Both the position numbers and the translations under genes were made by a program. Positions 40,235 to 46,785 of a stretch of DNA of 46,785 bases are shown in pieces. The notes beneath the pieces are model-generated. The model was not told the DNA's origin. It made no database searches and was given only the letters and a program-made list of their open reading frames with translations. The stretch's first letter is position 1. The number at the start of each line of letters is the position of its first letter. The stretch comes from an uncultured Lachnospiraceae bacterium. GTDB taxonomy: Bacteria; Bacillota; Clostridia; Lachnospirales; Lachnospiraceae. Location of the stretch: positions 1 through 46,785 of the forward strand of contig CACYPS010000019.1 of NCBI GenBank assembly GCA_902776305.1, read 5' to 3'.

Positions 40235-41275
40235 ATGGAAAAAATGGATATGGTATTCTATCGGAAGCTTCCGACCCCAAAAGAGGTAAAGGAACAGTAT
40301 CCGGTAGGGGAAGCCATTGAGAAACTCAAAGCGGAAAGAGATACAATCATCCGCAATATAATGGAAGGAAAAGACAACCGCTGTCTGCTCGTGATCGGCC
40401 CCTGTTCTGCGGATCATGAGGATCCGGTCCTCGATTACATCTCACGGCTTCGCACGGTTCAGGACAAGGTAGCAGATAAGATCATCATCGTTCCGAGAAT
40501 CTATACCAATAAACCGCGCACAGTAGGGACCGGATACAAGGGAATGCTCCATCAACCGGATCCCGATAAGCCCGCTGATATGCTCGAAGGCATCCTTGCC
40601 ATTCGCAGGCTCCACAAGCGCGCAGCAGATGAGTCCGGATTTACCTGTGCGGATGAAATGCTGTATCCGGAAAACCATCGTTATCTCTCGGATCTCTTAT
40701 CCTACGTGGCAGTCGGTGCCCGTTCTTCGGAAGATCAGCAGCACAGACTGACGGCGGCAGGCATAGGTATTCCGGCAGGAATGAAAAATCCGACGAGCGG
40801 TGACCTCTCCATTATGATGAACTCGATCATCGCTGCACAGAGCAGCCACACATTCCTCTACAGAGGCTGGGAAGTCAAGAGTCCCGGAAATCCGCTGGCA
40901 CACGCAATTCTGCGCGGCTATGTAGATAAGTTCGGAAATAATCATCCGAATTACCATTTTGAAGATCTCGAGCAGGTATCAAGACTCTATGCCGAGAAAG
41001 GGCTGAAGAACCCGGCTGTCATCGTTGACACGAATCACTCCAATTCAGGCAAGCACTATGAGGAGCAGGTCCGCATTGCCAAAGATGTCATGCACAGCCG
41101 AAAGATTTCATCGGATATTCGGTCACTGGTAAAAGGCTTCATGATCGAGAGCTATATCGAAGACGGCCGTCAGGATGAACACGAGCATATTTACGGAAAG
41201 TCCATTACAGATCCCTGCCTGGGCTGGGAGAAATCAGAGCGTCTGATTTATGATCTGGCGGAGGAATGGGTCTGA
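40235..41275 (+). CDS. 3-deoxy-7-phosphoheptulonate (DAHP) synthase, class I alpha
   Basis: A 346-residue enzyme catalysing phosphoenolpyruvate plus erythrose-4-phosphate to DAHP, the first step of the shikimate/aromatic pathway. Signatures are LLVIGPCSADHEDPVLDYIS, RIYTNKPRTVGTGYKGML, VGARSSEDQQHRLTAAGI, PAGMKNPTSGDLSIMMN and the metal-site DTNHSNSGKHYEEQV, then MIESYIEDGRQDE. This is the AroF/AroG/AroH (type I alpha) family, feedback-regulated by an aromatic amino acid; which one cannot be told. The start at 40235 has AAGGGAG upstream; a frame extension to 40193 lacks a site. No other aro gene adjoins it. The fusion domains seen in some clostridia are absent. Confidence 0.96.
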   Translation: MEKMDMVFYRKLPTPKEVKEQYPVGEAIEKLKAERDTIIRNIMEGKDNRCLLVIGPCSADHEDPVLDYISRLRTVQDKVADKIIIVPRIYTNKPRTVGTGYKGMLHQPDPDKPADMLEGILAIRRLHKRAADESGFTCADEMLYPENHRYLSDLLSYVAVGARSSEDQQHRLTAAGIGIPAGMKNPTSGDLSIMMNSIIAAQSSHTFLYRGWEVKSPGNPLAHAILRGYVDKFGNNHPNYHFEDLEQVSRLYAEKGLKNPAVIVDTNHSNSGKHYEEQVRIAKDVMHSRKISSDIRSLVKGFMIESYIEDGRQDEHEHIYGKSITDPCLGWEKSERLIYDLAEEWV

Positions 41276-41348
41276 CGCAGCTTTATTTCTGCCGCAGCTC
41301 ATATATCGAATTACCATAGCCTCTTAATCGGTCTGCCACAGCACTTAT

Positions 41349-41466
41349 GATCTGACGTCGCTTATCAGTCGATCTGACGCCGCACTTACGATCTGCATCG
41401 GCTTATCAGTCGATCTGACGCCGCACTTACGATCTGCATCGGCTTATCAGTCGATCTGCATCAGCG
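41349..41466. repeat. 41-bp tandem repeats derived from the 3' end of the sigma-factor gene
   Basis: Two identical 41-bp units (41371-41411 and 41412-41452) are flanked by a shorter copy (41349-41370, missing the middle 19 bp). On the minus strand the unit contains GATGCAGATCG and CAGATCGACTGATAAGC, the same words as the last codons and stop of the sigma gene (41447-41466). The array thus probably arose by duplication of the gene end. Confidence 0.85.
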
Positions 41467-41941
41467 TTCTGAGTTCCATGAGCGCTTTATTATGTACAAG
41501 CTTGCAATTGCTGTACGACATGCGGAGCTTCGTTGCGCACTCTTTCAGAGTCAGTCCGCTGTAATAATGAAGGATGATCAGGTCGCGCTCACGCTGTGGC
41601 AGCTGCTCAAGCGCATCGGCCAGTTCCTCGAGCGCCTCCTGATTCAGGAGATCATCCGCCACATTATCTTCCGAGATCGCGGAATCTTCCTGAACCTCCT
41701 CATGGATCTTGCGGGCGCGGAAATAGTCGATGACAGTATTGCGCGCGATGGTATAGACCCATGTCGAAACAGAGGCCTTCGTCTGATCAAAGGTTTCGAA
41801 TTTCTGGTATACCTTAATAAATACCGCAGAATGAAGATCCTCTGCGTCAGCACGGTTTGTGACCTTCGGATAAATATACCCTTTTACCTTGTCACAGTAC
41901 TTTTCATACACTTCATCATAGTTCAATACTTCAGCAGCCAT
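41447..41941 (-). CDS. Sigma-70 family RNA polymerase sigma factor, ECF-like
   Basis: A 164-residue protein with sigma region 2 at ~10-75 (YDEVYEKYCDKVKGYIYPKV, DAEDLHSAVFIKVYQKF, STWVYTIARNTVIDYFRARK) and region 4 at ~108-160 (ALEQLPQRERDLIILHYYSG, LTLKECATKLRMSYSNCKLV). There is no region 3 and no C-terminal extension. Such factors direct polymerase to stress or envelope genes. No anti-sigma factor is adjacent; the nearest upstream gene on the same strand encodes a 67-residue protein. AAAGGTG precedes the ATG. The stop codon lies inside a tandem repeat array. Confidence 0.92.
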   Translation of the reverse strand: MAAEVLNYDEVYEKYCDKVKGYIYPKVTNRADAEDLHSAVFIKVYQKFETFDQTKASVSTWVYTIARNTVIDYFRARKIHEEVQEDSAISEDNVADDLLNQEALEELADALEQLPQRERDLIILHYYSGLTLKECATKLRMSYSNCKLVHNKALMELRTLMQID

Positions 41942-42007
41942 TTTGTCACCTTTCCAAATCGTCTTAAGGAGGGGCGAATCCTCGTCCCTCCGAATCTATT
42001 TTTACTT

Positions 42008-42036
42008 ATTGTATTAAATAAGGAATTGAATTTCGA
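42008..42036 (-). promoter_or_regulatory. Candidate promoter of the sigma-factor gene
   Basis: On the minus strand TCGAAA (42031-42036) and TACAAT (42008-42013) are 17 bp apart, about 65 bp before the start. It could be a vegetative or an autoregulated promoter; read-through from the small gene upstream is equally possible. Confidence 0.4.
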
Positions 42037-42054
42037 ATCGCTACCGTACTCTGA

Positions 42055-42258
42055 TCAATTCTGGTGGCCGTCATTTTCTTTTTTGTTTCTGCGACGAGCC
42101 GCATCATTTTCGAAGGTTCCGGCTGCATTTACGAACTCAAGGTCCGCGTCATCGAGCGCTACGCCGTATCTTCCTTCTACGTCTGAGATCATTGCTGCAA
42201 GACGAGAATTGCCTTCAAATTTCTGATAATCAAAAAGTCCCTTTAATGTTGTATTCAT
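42055..42258 (-). CDS. Small protein with a double-glycine-leader-like motif, function unknown
   Basis: A 67-residue protein. The first ~47 residues (TLKGLFDYQKFEGNSRLAAM, then VEGRYGVALDDADLEFVNAA-G) end in an L-D/E-x-x-x-L-E-x-V-x-A-A-G pattern like the leaders of secreted peptides cut by C39 peptidases. The remaining ~20 residues are very charged (AARRRNKKENDGHQN). A good AAAGGA ribosome site is preceded by a small hairpin GAAGCGA/TCGCTTC. No peptidase/ABC transporter or modification enzyme is in the window. A helical regulator of the sigma factor downstream is an alternative. I recognise no family firmly. Confidence 0.55.
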   Translation of the reverse strand: MNTTLKGLFDYQKFEGNSRLAAMISDVEGRYGVALDDADLEFVNAAGTFENDAARRRNKKENDGHQN

Positions 42259-42407
42259 ATCTTTTTCCTTTCCGGAAGCGATAAACCTTCGCTTCTGCTC
42301 TTTCTTTATATTTTAATTTTACTGTGTACTTTTTACTAAGCTTTTATCACTTTTTTATCTCTGTGACCGCTTACATATAATTATACGCAGCAACGGAAGA
42401 AAGGGCT

Positions 42408-42431
42408 AAATAAAAAATCAATTTTTTATTT
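42408..42431. other. AT-rich perfect hairpin downstream of the 3D-domain lipoprotein gene
   Basis: AAATAAAAAAT-ca-ATTTTTTATTT forms an 11-bp stem between the lipoprotein stop and the small gene. It may contribute to termination, but it lacks GC pairs and a clean T-run on the minus strand. Confidence 0.3.
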
Positions 42432-42458
42432 TTTTTGCGATGACTCCTTATCGCTATT

Positions 42459-43685
42459 CTATCGGAGGAGATAGACTTCCGCATAACGGTTAAATGCATC
42501 GGAATACTCATCAGCCTCGTTGTCCACGTAGATATCAAGCCAGTCGCTGTCGTACATGGCCGAGCCGCCGTGATCCTCCAGAACATAGACATGTCCGTCG
42601 ACCATAAGTCTGTCGCCGAATTCAAGCCCGAGCCTTGCGCAGGTCGCGGAGGACACCGCAACCGTCCGCCCTGCGACGAGCGGTGCACCGGATGCTGTCT
42701 GTCCGACATATGGTCCCTGGTCAGCAGGGGTATCCATGTACGCGGTAAGTCTCCAGAGACCGAGATCCGTTACCGTCGAATAGCCTTCCGGACTTTCGAC
42801 ATAGGTAGTCCCCGCTCCCTGACCGGTTCCTGTTCCGTAGCCCGGCGTGGTCTGTGGTTCCTCACCGACCGTAACTTTGCGCACCGCGGTCTGGTATCGA
42901 CCGCCCGGAGCTGTCAGTTTATAGGATATCAGATACTCGCCTTCCTTCGATGTATCAAGGGCGCTGGTGTCCGGTTCAATCTTCTCTATCTCGGGTTCTG
43001 TCACGACATGCTCCATCGGATCAAATGTCCCATCAACCGGAATATAGACCGCCCCCTCCATTCCGTAGAGATAATGCTCCAAATCGAGGTATACCTCTAT
43101 CTCAATGGTCTTTTCAGCAGTCCTTCCGTCTTTCGTGGTCACCGTGTAGGTCAGCTGATACTTACCGGGCTTATCCCAGTTGATCTCTTCTTCATTGGAA
43201 GTCACTTCTGCGATCGTATCGTCACCTGCTACACCCGCCATAACATTCGGATGTTTACCCTCAACGGTCGTAAAGTGTTTTATGCCCGCGACATGGCTGA
43301 GGATTTCCTCCTCGGCAGTCTGTGCTTCCGCCTGCTTTGCCGCCTCCTCTTTCTGTTTTGCTTCCTCAGCTGCTTTCTTCTTTGCAGCTTCATCGGAGGT
43401 CTTCTGATCCGTCAGGCTCTCATCCTGCCCGCTCATGTCGGAGCTGTTCTCCTTATTCACTTTTCCTTTGTCCTGCGCTCCGTCATCAGATTCACTGCTG
43501 TCAAGTTCTTCGTTGGCTTCGAGAATACTTTTCAGATTCTCGCTTTCGATATTCTGACTGCTTGTGACAATAGATTCGTCCGCAGGTTTTTCAGTTGCTG
43601 CCGTTCCACTGTTCGCACATCCCGCAAGGATGAGAGAGACGGTGAGAGATGCGGCCAGCATTTGAATTATAACCTTATTCTTCAT
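42459..43685 (-). CDS. Lipoprotein with two beta-sandwich domains and a C-terminal 3D domain
   Basis: A 408-residue lipoprotein: lipobox LAGC with Cys23, then an acidic Ser/Asp and Lys/Glu/Ala linker (~35-125, including AAKKKAAEEAKQKEEAAKQA). Two Ig/cadherin-like repeats follow (~130-205 with KPGKYQLTYTVTTKDGRTAE; ~210-275 with KEGEYLISYKLTAPGGRYQT). The C-terminal 3D domain (~305-408) has LWRLTAYMDTPADQGPYVGQ, GDRLMVDGHVYVLEDHGGSA and YDSDWLDIYVDNEADEYSDA, including the spaced aspartates. It is the second 3D-domain protein in the window and, unlike the first, is membrane-anchored. It is probably a peptidoglycan-cleaving enzyme held on the outer face; activity is inferred. The ribosome site is weak (AGAGAAA). 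Confidence 0.85.
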   Translation of the reverse strand: MKNKVIIQMLAASLTVSLILAGCANSGTAATEKPADESIVTSSQNIESENLKSILEANEELDSSESDDGAQDKGKVNKENSSDMSGQDESLTDQKTSDEAAKKKAAEEAKQKEEAAKQAEAQTAEEEILSHVAGIKHFTTVEGKHPNVMAGVAGDDTIAEVTSNEEEINWDKPGKYQLTYTVTTKDGRTAEKTIEIEVYLDLEHYLYGMEGAVYIPVDGTFDPMEHVVTEPEIEKIEPDTSALDTSKEGEYLISYKLTAPGGRYQTAVRKVTVGEEPQTTPGYGTGTGQGAGTTYVESPEGYSTVTDLGLWRLTAYMDTPADQGPYVGQTASGAPLVAGRTVAVSSATCARLGLEFGDRLMVDGHVYVLEDHGGSAMYDSDWLDIYVDNEADEYSDAFNRYAEVYLLR

Positions 43686-43727
43686 ATTTCTCTATATCGG
43701 AATCATTGACATGCATTTCCTAAATTT

Positions 43728-43755
43728 ATTGTACCAGAAAATGTCATTATATCAA
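43728..43755 (-). promoter_or_regulatory. Promoter of the 3D-domain lipoprotein gene
   Basis: TTGATA (43750-43755), 16 bp, then TACAAT (43728-43733) with TGG in front, on the minus strand about 40 bp before the start. The -35 overlaps the end of the anchor remnant described next. Confidence 0.6.
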
Positions 43756-43862
43756 CATGTGCTGTGTTTACTTTCCTGTGCAGATATATCAAATCGCTTC
43801 TTTCTCATGTAAACGATTGCCCCTGCCCCGAGCAGGAGAGCACTGCACTGCCTTGCGATCAA
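43752..43862 (-). pseudogene. Remnant of a surface-protein C-terminus (membrane anchor)
   Basis: A 36-codon frame bounded by stops reads LIARQCSALLLGAGAIVYMR and continues KKRFDISAQESKHSTC. A hydrophobic stretch followed by a basic cluster is the usual end of a sortase-type or tail-anchored surface protein. There is no start codon and nothing coherent upstream, so it looks like the decayed end of a lost gene. It could also be chance. Confidence 0.3.
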
Positions 43863-43924
43863 TTATGTCCGCCGGCGAAAATAACTTCTATAATAATAAC
43901 CTCAAAATTTGAAAATACTATGTC

Positions 43925-44712
43925 TTAAATCCACCCAAAATGCCGGCAGGCATTATAAATTCCGTCAGCATCAGCGTTAGAGGTTACATAGCTCGCCCGT
44001 GCCTTCAGTTCCGGTACTCCGTTGCCCATAGCAACAGACGTCCATTCCGGCATGAACATAGACAAATCATTGTAGTTATCGCCGAATACGACAACATCAC
44101 AAGGATCCGCTCCAAAGTAATCGAGCACACGGTATATGCCCTTAGCCTTGTTCATCGGTTCAATAAATAAGTAGGTCGGTATATAGCGAATGGAAGGAAG
44201 ATCTTTCAGTGTAGTGAGATTTTTCTCCTCATCAGCCGTGCAGGCAACAAATAATTTATGGAATTTCGGATACTTTTCTTTGTCGTGCGGATCAAGCCCC
44301 GGAACCACCACCGTTTTCATGTAACGGTCCTCAGACTTACCCTGAAAACTGTCGTCTCGGGTCAGGCGTTCATTACTGTCATCCGGAGAGAAGGCCCACG
44401 GCAGTCCTTTTTCCTCGCATTCATCGAGGAAAGCCAGACTCTTATCATAGTCGAGAGGCTCTATTCCCAGCATTTTCCCGTCAATTGTGATCCCGTTGCC
44501 TCCGTCGTGGACCATATTTCTGAAACCGAGATCTTCCATGTACTTCCTGGCCATGCTGTAGCTGCGGCCGGTGGCTATTGCCGTAAATGACCGTTTTCCT
44601 CAAGGAGGCGTAGAGCCTCTTTGGTCGAGTCAGGCACATAATCGCCATCCCAGTTCTGCCCATGCACAAGAAGTGTGTCATCGATATCAAAGAAGAAGTA
44701 TTTCCGTTTCAT
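43925..44712 (-). pseudogene. Cof-type HAD-superfamily phosphatase, broken by a -1 frameshift
   Basis: From the ATG at 44712 the frame reads KYFFFDIDDTLLVHGQNWDG (catalytic DxD motif) and EALRLLEENGH, then stops at 44575. The continuation FTAIATGRSYSMARKYMEDL is in another frame and runs to 43925, including the HAD motif III/IV VVFGDNYNDLSMFM. One extra T in the run at about 44584-44587 (CATTTACG for CATTTTACG) would restore a full ~262-residue hydrolase of the Cof/YidA type. Either the gene is a recent pseudogene or the base is a sequencing error in a short T-run. An ATG at 44751 in the same frame is an alternative start; neither has a strong ribosome site. Confidence 0.85.
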
Positions 44713-44876
44713 AAAGCCTGGGTCTGCCCTTTCATACTGCCGGTTAACCATGAACTATTCTATTTTAACATCAATGACGAAGTGGGTTAACCTGTATTTC
44801 GTATTTTTTCACATACCTTCGATTGCCTGCATACACTAACATCTCGATGTTTTTTAAACACCGTGCAGACTGACGC

Positions 44877-45003
44877 CGAAAATGTCTTTCGGTAAAGCGA
44901 AAGTCCGGACAGGCTTTGGCAGTACCAAAATCTGTCCGGACTTTGTGATATCATGCGGAATGGGAGACATATGCATCTGCATATCCGCATTCATTCCGCT
45001 CCG
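44877..45003. other. Three consecutive hairpins between the HAD gene and the DUF975 gene
   Basis: CCGAAA-atgtc-TTTCGG lies at about 44876-44892. AAAGTCCGGACAG (44900-44912) pairs perfectly over 13 bp with CTGTCCGGACTTT (44932-44944), with an inner TTTGG/CCAAA stem. GCGGAATG pairs with CATTCCGC across about 44955-45000, with an inner ATATGC/GCATAT. No long T-run follows any of them. Part may serve as the DUF975 gene terminator; the middle hairpin is unusually stable. The rest of 44713-45015 shows no convincing gene. Confidence 0.5.
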
Positions 45004-45015
45004 TTTTTTATTCAA

Positions 45016-45699
45016 TTATGCTGCCTGTGTGCGACGCTCATAGTCAGCCTTGATAGCCTTGTACAGCTCTGCATCTGTTGCATACATGTACGGGTTAGCA
45101 AAGAAGACGCCTACGAGACCGAATGTCAGGATGGTCAGGATGATCCAGCCGATGAATGAGAGATCGAGGAGGAATGCGTTCATTTTATGTCCTTTCATCA
45201 TCTCGTTCGAAAGCTTGATTGCATCCATAGCACCGATTTCCGGGTTTTCAGCCAGGATATACGGAACCAGGCTGTACGCATACATCTTGACAATGCCCGG
45301 AATGATGAAGAGCATTGTCCAGAGTGCTACGAAGAGGTCCCTGAGGAACATCGTAAGCACATTGTTCAGATAGTTAAATCTGAATCCGTCAAGAAAATCA
45401 TAGATATTTGCACGTCCGTCTGAGTTATTCAGGAAGAAGTGCCTTCCGCCAATCTCCAACGGTCTGAATACAAATGTGTTAAGCAGCAGCGTGACAATTG
45501 AGGAAGTTCCGGCTACAATCGAAAATGTCATCGACGAGTTAGAAGATGCCTCGCTGAAGTCCTGTCCTGTATTTACGCTCAGATAAGTAGTTACGCCTGC
45601 GATGGCGATGCCAAGTATCAGAGCCGCTACGACGGATACCCAGTAATTGTTTTTAAAGGCCTGCTTTCCAAGAGCCTTCAATTCTTTTATAGTCCACAT
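45016..45699 (-). CDS. DUF975 family integral membrane protein
   Basis: A 227-residue membrane protein with about five or six helices, opening MWTIKELKALGKQAFKNNYW (typical of DUF975) and containing FVFRPLEIGGRHFFLNNSDG, LFIIPGIVKMYAYSLVPYIL, ILAENPEIGAMDAIKLSNEM and MMKGHKMNAFLLDLSFIGW. The PGIxKxYxYxxxPYILAE block and the SxxMMKGxK block are hallmarks of the family, whose function is unknown. TGGAGA precedes the ATG. It stands alone between hairpin-rich gaps. Confidence 0.92.
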   Translation of the reverse strand: MWTIKELKALGKQAFKNNYWVSVVAALILGIAIAGVTTYLSVNTGQDFSEASSNSSMTFSIVAGTSSIVTLLLNTFVFRPLEIGGRHFFLNNSDGRANIYDFLDGFRFNYLNNVLTMFLRDLFVALWTMLFIIPGIVKMYAYSLVPYILAENPEIGAMDAIKLSNEMMKGHKMNAFLLDLSFIGWIILTILTFGLVGVFFANPYMYATDAELYKAIKADYERRTQAA

Positions 45700-45802
45700 A
45701 ATATTATCTCCATTTTATATTTGTGACAGTTTCCGCTTTTATACGGATGCTGTATTAATGAATTACAATCTTTTATACGTGAAATATAAGAAGACGGGCT
45801 AA

Positions 45803-46216
45803 TTATTTATTGTAATATATGAAAGATCCCTTACTTAACAGCTTTTCATTTTCACCCAATATTTCAACGTCAATGTAGGTGAATGTCCTTCCGCTTTTAC
45901 GCACCGTGCCGATACACCTCAGTTCTTTCTGGTCTTTCGTGCTGCTTATGAATTCAATGTTACCCGAAACAGTAGGTCCGACGTTACCGCCGCAGATATT
46001 GGCGACGCCTGCGACAACATCCATCAGGTTGAACATGTAACCTCCGTACACCATGTTGTAGAGGTTCAAGTGTTCCTTTCTGACCGGCAGCACAGCAACA
46101 GCCCGGTCTTTTTCAAGGGTAGTGAAGGTGAGGCCATGATCGGATTCGCAGCGTTCGAGGGCGTACATGGCTTCGTTCATTTTATCTTCTGGCATCTGCA
46201 GGAAATCGAGTCTCAT
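45803..46216 (-). CDS. PaaI-like hotdog-fold acyl-CoA thioesterase
   Basis: A 137-residue protein of the hotdog fold. The core shows VRKEHLNLYNMVYGGYMFNL, then MDVVAGVANICGG, SGNIEFISSTKD and GRTFTYIDVEILGENEKLLS. The N-N/HGG-x-hydrophobic-D-like pattern (MVYGGYMFNLMD) matches PaaI/YbgC-type thioesterases, with Tyr-Gly-Gly where many have His-Gly-Gly. Length is standard. Of two in-frame ATGs I chose 46216, which places GGAGA at a good distance. It is probably involved in hydrolysis of an acyl- or aryl-CoA; the substrate is unknown. Confidence 0.88.
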   Translation of the reverse strand: MRLDFLQMPEDKMNEAMYALERCESDHGLTFTTLEKDRAVAVLPVRKEHLNLYNMVYGGYMFNLMDVVAGVANICGGNVGPTVSGNIEFISSTKDQKELRCIGTVRKSGRTFTYIDVEILGENEKLLSKGSFIYYNK

Positions 46217-46245
46217 CTTCATTCTCCGTAAGTATTTTTTTAATT

Positions 46246-46272
46246 GAAAAAGAGAGGACTTATAGTCCTCTC
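46246..46272 (-). terminator. Intrinsic terminator after tRNA-Trp
   Basis: GAGAGGACT (46252-46260) pairs perfectly with AGTCCTCTC (46264-46272) around TAT, followed on the minus strand by TTTTTC. It lies 6 bp after the tRNA 3' end. Confidence 0.88.
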
Positions 46273-46278
46273 CGATAC

Positions 46279-46348
46279 AGGGGAAGCAGGAGTCGAACCC
46301 GCATTGACGGTTTTGGAGACCGCTTTCCTACCATTAGAAGATTCCCCT
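46279..46348 (-). tRNA. tRNA-Trp (anticodon CCA)
   Basis: Acceptor AGGGGAA pairs with TTCCCCT, discriminator G at 46279. The anticodon stem GCGGT/ACCGT holds the loop CTCCAAA, anticodon CCA. The T arm is GCGGG-TTCGACT-CCTGC. The D loop is short, as usual for tRNA-Trp. CCA is not encoded. It lies downstream of the 23S gene on the same strand. Confidence 0.95.
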
Positions 46349-46480
46349 ATATATATGAGTATAAGGAACCTGTTGCCAGATTCCTTCGTGGTGCTGTACG
46401 CACCCTCAAAACCGCATATACTTGTTGCAGAGTTATTATAGGTAAGGCAACTGCCTGCCGCCTTCCTGTCATCGCTTCGA

Positions 46481-46620
46481 AAGCGGGTCATTCGACGTTC
46501 ACTTCGTTCACGTCTTCATGTCTTTGCTCCCGAAACATTCTTTCAGACGGAAGCCGGTCATTCATCGCTCGCTTCGCTCACGATTTCATGACATCTGTTT
46601 CACAGATGCCCGGCCAGTCC
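46481..46620. repeat. Diverged 70-bp direct repeat in the 23S/tRNA-Trp spacer
   Basis: Two units, 46481-46550 (AAGCGGGTCATTC ...) and 46551-46620 (AAGCCGGTCATTC ...), share the word order GGTCATTC, TTCGTTCACG/TTCGCTCACG and TTCATG. The spacer 46349-46687 also has the small hairpins GGTGC-tgtac-GCACC near 46390, CATCTGT-ttc-ACAGATG near 46592 and CCGTGAGC-aa-GCTCACGG near 46632. No 5S rRNA is recognised in it. Confidence 0.55.
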
Positions 46621-46687
46621 TGTCATCGATCCCGTGAGCAAGCTCACGGCTCTATGCCAGTCCTGTCCTGCCGCCTTCCTTCCTACT

Positions 46688-46785
46688 TGGTCAAGCCCTC
46701 GTCCGATTAGTAACAGTCAGCTCCATACATTACTGCACTTCCACCCCTGTCCTATCAACCTCGTCGTCTTCAAGGGGACTTACTT
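46688..46785 (-). rRNA. 23S ribosomal RNA, 3' end (cut by window edge)
   Basis: The minus strand ends ...ACTAATCGGACGAGGGCTTG-ACCA, the conserved 3' end of clostridial and bacillar 23S rRNA, and the complementary words CAGTCAGCTCCATACATTAC and CCTATCAACCTCGTCGTCTT match the terminal 23S domain. The gene continues beyond the right edge. The 3' end at 46688 is estimated by comparison with the usual ACCA end. Confidence 0.92.

Noticed and set aside
42570-43709. 379-codon plus-strand frame opposite the 3D lipoprotein
   Set aside because: Shadow frame; the minus-strand product has lipobox, beta domains and a 3D domain.
44787-44990. 67-codon minus-strand frame in the hairpin-rich gap
   Set aside because: Cys/Arg-rich random-looking product, entirely within stem-loop sequences and without a ribosome site.

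Overview
The window looks like chromosome of a low-to-mid-GC Firmicute, most likely a clostridial (Lachnospiraceae-like) bacterium. This is inferred from gene content: SpoVG, the paired GlgC/GlgD enzymes, a DnaD/DnaI-type helicase-loading pair, a perfect HrcA/CIRCE operator in front of clpB, 3D-domain and NlpC/P60 wall hydrolases, a DUF975 membrane protein, and strong AGGAGG-type ribosome binding sites. I could not run any search, so the family names rest on motif recognition.

Layout. (1) 1-3573: integrase-proximal end of an integrated element abutting the 3' end of a tRNA-Pro(CGG) gene. It carries an MmeI-like restriction-modification gene (cut by the left edge), an XRE regulator, two small HTH/excisionase-like proteins and a tyrosine integrase. 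(2) 3574-8800: tRNA-Pro, a secreted Ala-rich 3D-domain protein, spoVG, glgD and glgC. (3) 9031-14324 (+ strand): murC, then dnaD-dnaI-prs-DUF4250. The murC/dnaD gap holds four DnaA-box-like 9-mers in inverted symmetry. (4) 14449-17239: clpB with CIRCE overlapping its -35 box. (5) 17267-32870 (all - strand): an exopolysaccharide locus with two polytopic membrane proteins, two Wzx-type flippases, a GT2 glycosyltransferase, a Wzz-like protein with a kinase-like tail lacking Walker A, a WecG/TagA glycosyltransferase, a kinase-like/methyltransferase fusion, a Wzy-like polymerase, and the GDP-L-fucose pathway (manC, gmd, fcl). (6) 33012-39800: a solitary GH32 sucrose hydrolase, a PnrA/BMP-like lipoprotein with an acidic tail, a large ricin-repeat NlpC/P60 protein, and a Bax-inhibitor-1 protein. 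(7) 40235-46216: DAHP synthase, an ECF-type sigma factor, a small protein with a double-glycine-like motif, a 3D-domain lipoprotein, a surface-anchor remnant, a frameshifted HAD phosphatase, DUF975 and a thioesterase. (8) Right end: tRNA-Trp(CCA), a repeat-containing spacer with no recognisable 5S gene, and the 3' end of a 23S rRNA.

How the genes fit together. The exopolysaccharide locus makes GDP-mannose and then GDP-L-fucose, and has export (Wzx), polymerisation (Wzy) and length control (Wzz). No fucosyltransferase or priming transferase is recognisable, so some steps lie elsewhere or in the unassigned membrane proteins. Neighbouring loci encode several cell-surface hydrolases and lipoproteins, giving the whole right two thirds an envelope theme.

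The most unusual signals are: the kinase-like/methyltransferase fusion; the motif-poor GlgC; the DnaA-box cluster before the helicase-loader genes; a ~166-nt inverted repeat inside the polysaccharide locus; and short tandem duplications sitting exactly on gene boundaries (clpB stop, sigma-factor stop, wzy start).
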